Below are positions 62,167 to 64,000 of a DNA stretch of 64,000 nt, piece after piece. How positions within the stretch are numbered: the stretch's first letter is position 1; the number at the start of each line of letters is the position of its first letter. The stretch comes from Sphaerisporangium perillae. GTDB lineage: Bacteria > Actinomycetota > Actinomycetes > Streptosporangiales > Streptosporangiaceae. The translations under genes and the position numbers were made by a program. The stretch spans positions 55,142 through 119,141 of the forward strand of contig NZ_JALLPO010000033.1 of NCBI RefSeq assembly GCF_023276435.1. The letters run 5' to 3'. The notes under the pieces are model-generated. The model did no database searches, was not told the DNA's origin, and worked only from the letters and a program-made list of their open reading frames with translations.

Positions 62167-63231
62167 ATGACCGTTCTGCGTCCGCACGCGGAAGACCAAT
62201 ATGCCGACGAGCTGGCGATCCTGGCCAAGTCGGATGATCGGCCACGGCCACCCGGCTGGCGGCTGTCGCCCTGGGCCGTGACCACCTACCTCCTCGGCGA
62301 CGGCCGAGAGATCACTCCCAAGTACGTCGGGCCCCGCCGCATCGTCGAGGTCGCCGTCGCCACCCTCGCGACCGACCGGGCGCTGCTGCTGCTCGGGGTT
62401 CCCGGCACCGCCAAGACCTGGCTGTCGGAGCACCTCGCCGCGGCGATCAGTGGTGATTCGACGCTGCTGGTGCAGGGCACGGCCGGCACCGCCGAGGAGG
62501 CGATCAGGTACGGGTGGAACTACGCCCGGTTGCTCGCCGAGGGGCCGTCCCGTGACGCGATGACGCCGAGCCCGGTGATGCGCGCCATGGCGGAGGGGCG
62601 GCTGGCTCGGGTGGAGGAGCTCACCCGCATGCCCTCCGACGTGCAGGACGCGTTGATCACCGTCCTGTCGGAGAAGACGCTGCCGATTCCCGAGCTCAAC
62701 GAGGAAGTGCAGGCGTCCCGGGGGTTCAACGTCATCGCGACGGCCAACGACCGCGACCGGGGCGTGAACGAGCTGTCGAGCGCCCTGCGCAGGCGGTTCA
62801 ACACCGTCGTGCTGCCCGTCCCGGCGAGCGCCGAGGAGGAGGTCGAGATCGTCTCAAGGCGCGTCGTCCAGCTCGGCCGCTCCCTCGAACTGCCCGCCAC
62901 GCCGACCGGGCTTGAGGAGATCCGGCGCGTGGTGACGGTCTTCCGCGAGCTGCGCTCCGGCGTGACGGCCGACGGGCGCACGACCGTGAAGTCGCCCAGT
63001 GGCACCCTCAGCACCGCCGAGGCCATCTCGGTGGTGACCAGTGGCATCGCACTCGCCGCGCACTTCGGCGACGGTGTGCTCCGGCCCGGCGACGTGGCGG
63101 CGGGCATCATCGGGGCGGTGATCCAGGACCCGGTGTCCGACCGTGTCATCTGGCAGGAATATCTGGAGACCGTAGTCCGCGAGCGTCCCGACTGGCGTGA
63201 CTTCTACCGGGCCTGCCGTGATGTCTCCTGA
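62167..63231 (+). CDS. MoxR-family AAA ATPase
   Basis: The 354-residue AAA+ ATPase has the MoxR-type Walker A GVPGTAKT (about 79-86), an acidic Walker B-like ARVEELTRMPSDVQDALI and sensor/arginine-finger regions (ANDRDRGVNELSSALRRRF). MoxR proteins act as chaperone-like remodelers that load or activate VWA-domain partners; in this operon the partner would be encoded further right, outside the window. It overlaps the DUF5682 gene by 11 bases. Substrate unknown. Confidence 0.9.
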   Translation: MTVLRPHAEDQYADELAILAKSDDRPRPPGWRLSPWAVTTYLLGDGREITPKYVGPRRIVEVAVATLATDRALLLLGVPGTAKTWLSEHLAAAISGDSTLLVQGTAGTAEEAIRYGWNYARLLAEGPSRDAMTPSPVMRAMAEGRLARVEELTRMPSDVQDALITVLSEKTLPIPELNEEVQASRGFNVIATANDRDRGVNELSSALRRRFNTVVLPVPASAEEEVEIVSRRVVQLGRSLELPATPTGLEEIRRVVTVFRELRSGVTADGRTTVKSPSGTLSTAEAISVVTSGIALAAHFGDGVLRPGDVAAGIIGAVIQDPVSDRVIWQEYLETVVRERPDWRDFYRACRDVS

Positions 63232-64000
63232 CCAGCCCACTCCGGGTGCGGAGGCTGCCTCGGGTGTGGGTGCTGTGGCGGGAGTGGGGGTGGTTCGCGG
63301 GGCGGGGGGCGATCTGAGGGCGGCAGGGGGCGAGGTGGCGGCGCGGGCCGTTCCGGTGGCCACAGTGCTCGGGGTCCGGCACCATGGGCCTGGTTCGGCC
63401 CGGGCCGTGGTGGCGGAGCTCGAAAGGCTGCGTCCCGACATCGTGCTCGTCGAGGGGCCGCCGGAGGCCGACGCGCTCGTCGCGCTGGCGGCCGATCCTG
63501 ACATGGAGCCCCCGGTCGCGCTGCTGGCGCATGTGCCGGGTCAGCCGTCCAGGGCGGCCTTCTGGCCATTCGCGGCGTTCTCTCCGGAGTGGCAGGCGAT
63601 TCGCTACGCCGCCCGCGCCGGCATCCCCGTCCGCTTCTGCGACCTGCCCGCCGCGCACGGCCTCGCCCGGCAGGACACCACCGAGCCGCCGCGGGGTAAC
63701 CCTCCCGAGAGCGGTAACCCTCCTGGGAGCGGTACCCGTTCCGAGAGCGGTACCCATCCTGAGAGCGCCACTCCTTCCGAGGGTGCCACTCCTTCCGAGA
63801 GCGTCACCCCCGAACGCGGCGCGCCTGAGAGGGCGGTGCCGGGTGATGGCGCGCCTGATAGGGCGGTGCCTGATGATGGGTCCCCTGAAAGGCCGGTGCC
63901 GGGTGATGGTTCGGCTGGGTCGGGGGCGCCCGGCGGTGGTTCGGGTGGGCCGGGGGCGTCGGGGGATGGCTTGGGCGGGCGGGGGGCGCCGGGGGATGGT
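63221..64000 (+). CDS. DUF5682 family protein (partial, cut by window edge)
   Basis: The first 260 residues are visible. After a Gly/Ala/Val-rich lead (about 1-43), the DUF5682 start LGVRHHGPGSARAVVAELER and PDIVLVEGPPEADALVALA appear, a pattern reminiscent of TraB/ChaN-like folds (my inference). From about residue 155 a repetitive Pro/Ser/Gly/Thr-rich region (SGNPPGSGT..., then VPGDGAPDRAVPDDG-type decapeptides) fills the rest to the window edge. ATG 63221 lies within the MoxR gene end. The rest of the protein and any VWA gene are outside. Confidence 0.82.
   Translation, partial: MSPDQPTPGAEAASGVGAVAGVGVVRGAGGDLRAAGGEVAARAVPVATVLGVRHHGPGSARAVVAELERLRPDIVLVEGPPEADALVALAADPDMEPPVALLAHVPGQPSRAAFWPFAAFSPEWQAIRYAARAGIPVRFCDLPAAHGLARQDTTEPPRGNPPESGNPPGSGTRSESGTHPESATPSEGATPSESVTPERGAPERAVPGDGAPDRAVPDDGSPERPVPGDGSAGSGAPGGGSGGPGASGDGLGGRGAPGDG

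Overview
The window is high-GC, strongly actinobacterial DNA: GTG/TTG starts, GTGA and ATGA start/stop overlaps, a BTAD-type regulator, and DUF4012, DUF5691 and DUF5682 proteins. Gene content fits a Streptosporangiales-type filamentous actinomycete, but nothing here fixes the genus. No rRNA, tRNA or CRISPR array is visible.

About 1.6-39.4 kb is a large surface-polysaccharide locus. It holds a Wzb/Wzc-like phosphatase and tyrosine-kinase pair, a WecA-like initiating transferase, a Wzy-like polymerase, a Wzx-like flippase, several GT2/GT4 transferases, two SDR sugar epimerases, a nucleotide-sugar dehydrogenase, AsnB, a GtrA/GtrB-type pair and an FkbM methyltransferase. RmlA, RmlB, a WecE-type transaminase and a WecD-like acetyltransferase predict dTDP-Fuc4NAc, and an RmlC homologue is also present. 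Embedded in the locus are exported proteins: an LPFTG wall-anchored Fn3 protein, two DUF3494 (ice-binding-like) proteins, a collagen-like protein and a 1,209-residue DMFase-beta-like/DUF4082 protein. An ABC-transporter ATPase flanks the locus on the left.

The locus carries scars: a 5'-truncated polyprenol-phosphate mannosyltransferase next to the right end of an IS200/IS605 element (TnpB tail and omega-RNA-like hairpin), and a frameshifted remnant of a multi-spanning glycosyltransferase.

About 39.6-53.2 kb is mixed: an SDR, a YbjQ-like protein with a truncated patatin gene, a BTAD/AAA regulator divergent from an FAD oxidoreductase, a pirin, a lipoprotein with an FtsH-like M41 protease, and an aldehyde dehydrogenase.

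From 51.5 kb to the right edge minisatellite-like tandem repeats are abundant, and several sit exactly on gene starts or stops (FtsH-like 3' end, cupin 5' and 3' ends, integrase 5' end, VOC 3' end). The same stretch has an MFS gene broken by one in-frame TGA, a CHRD remnant and a degenerate integrase. It ends in a coupled operon of SWIM protein, DUF5691, MoxR AAA ATPase and DUF5682 protein (cut by the window edge), which probably acts as one unit of unknown function.
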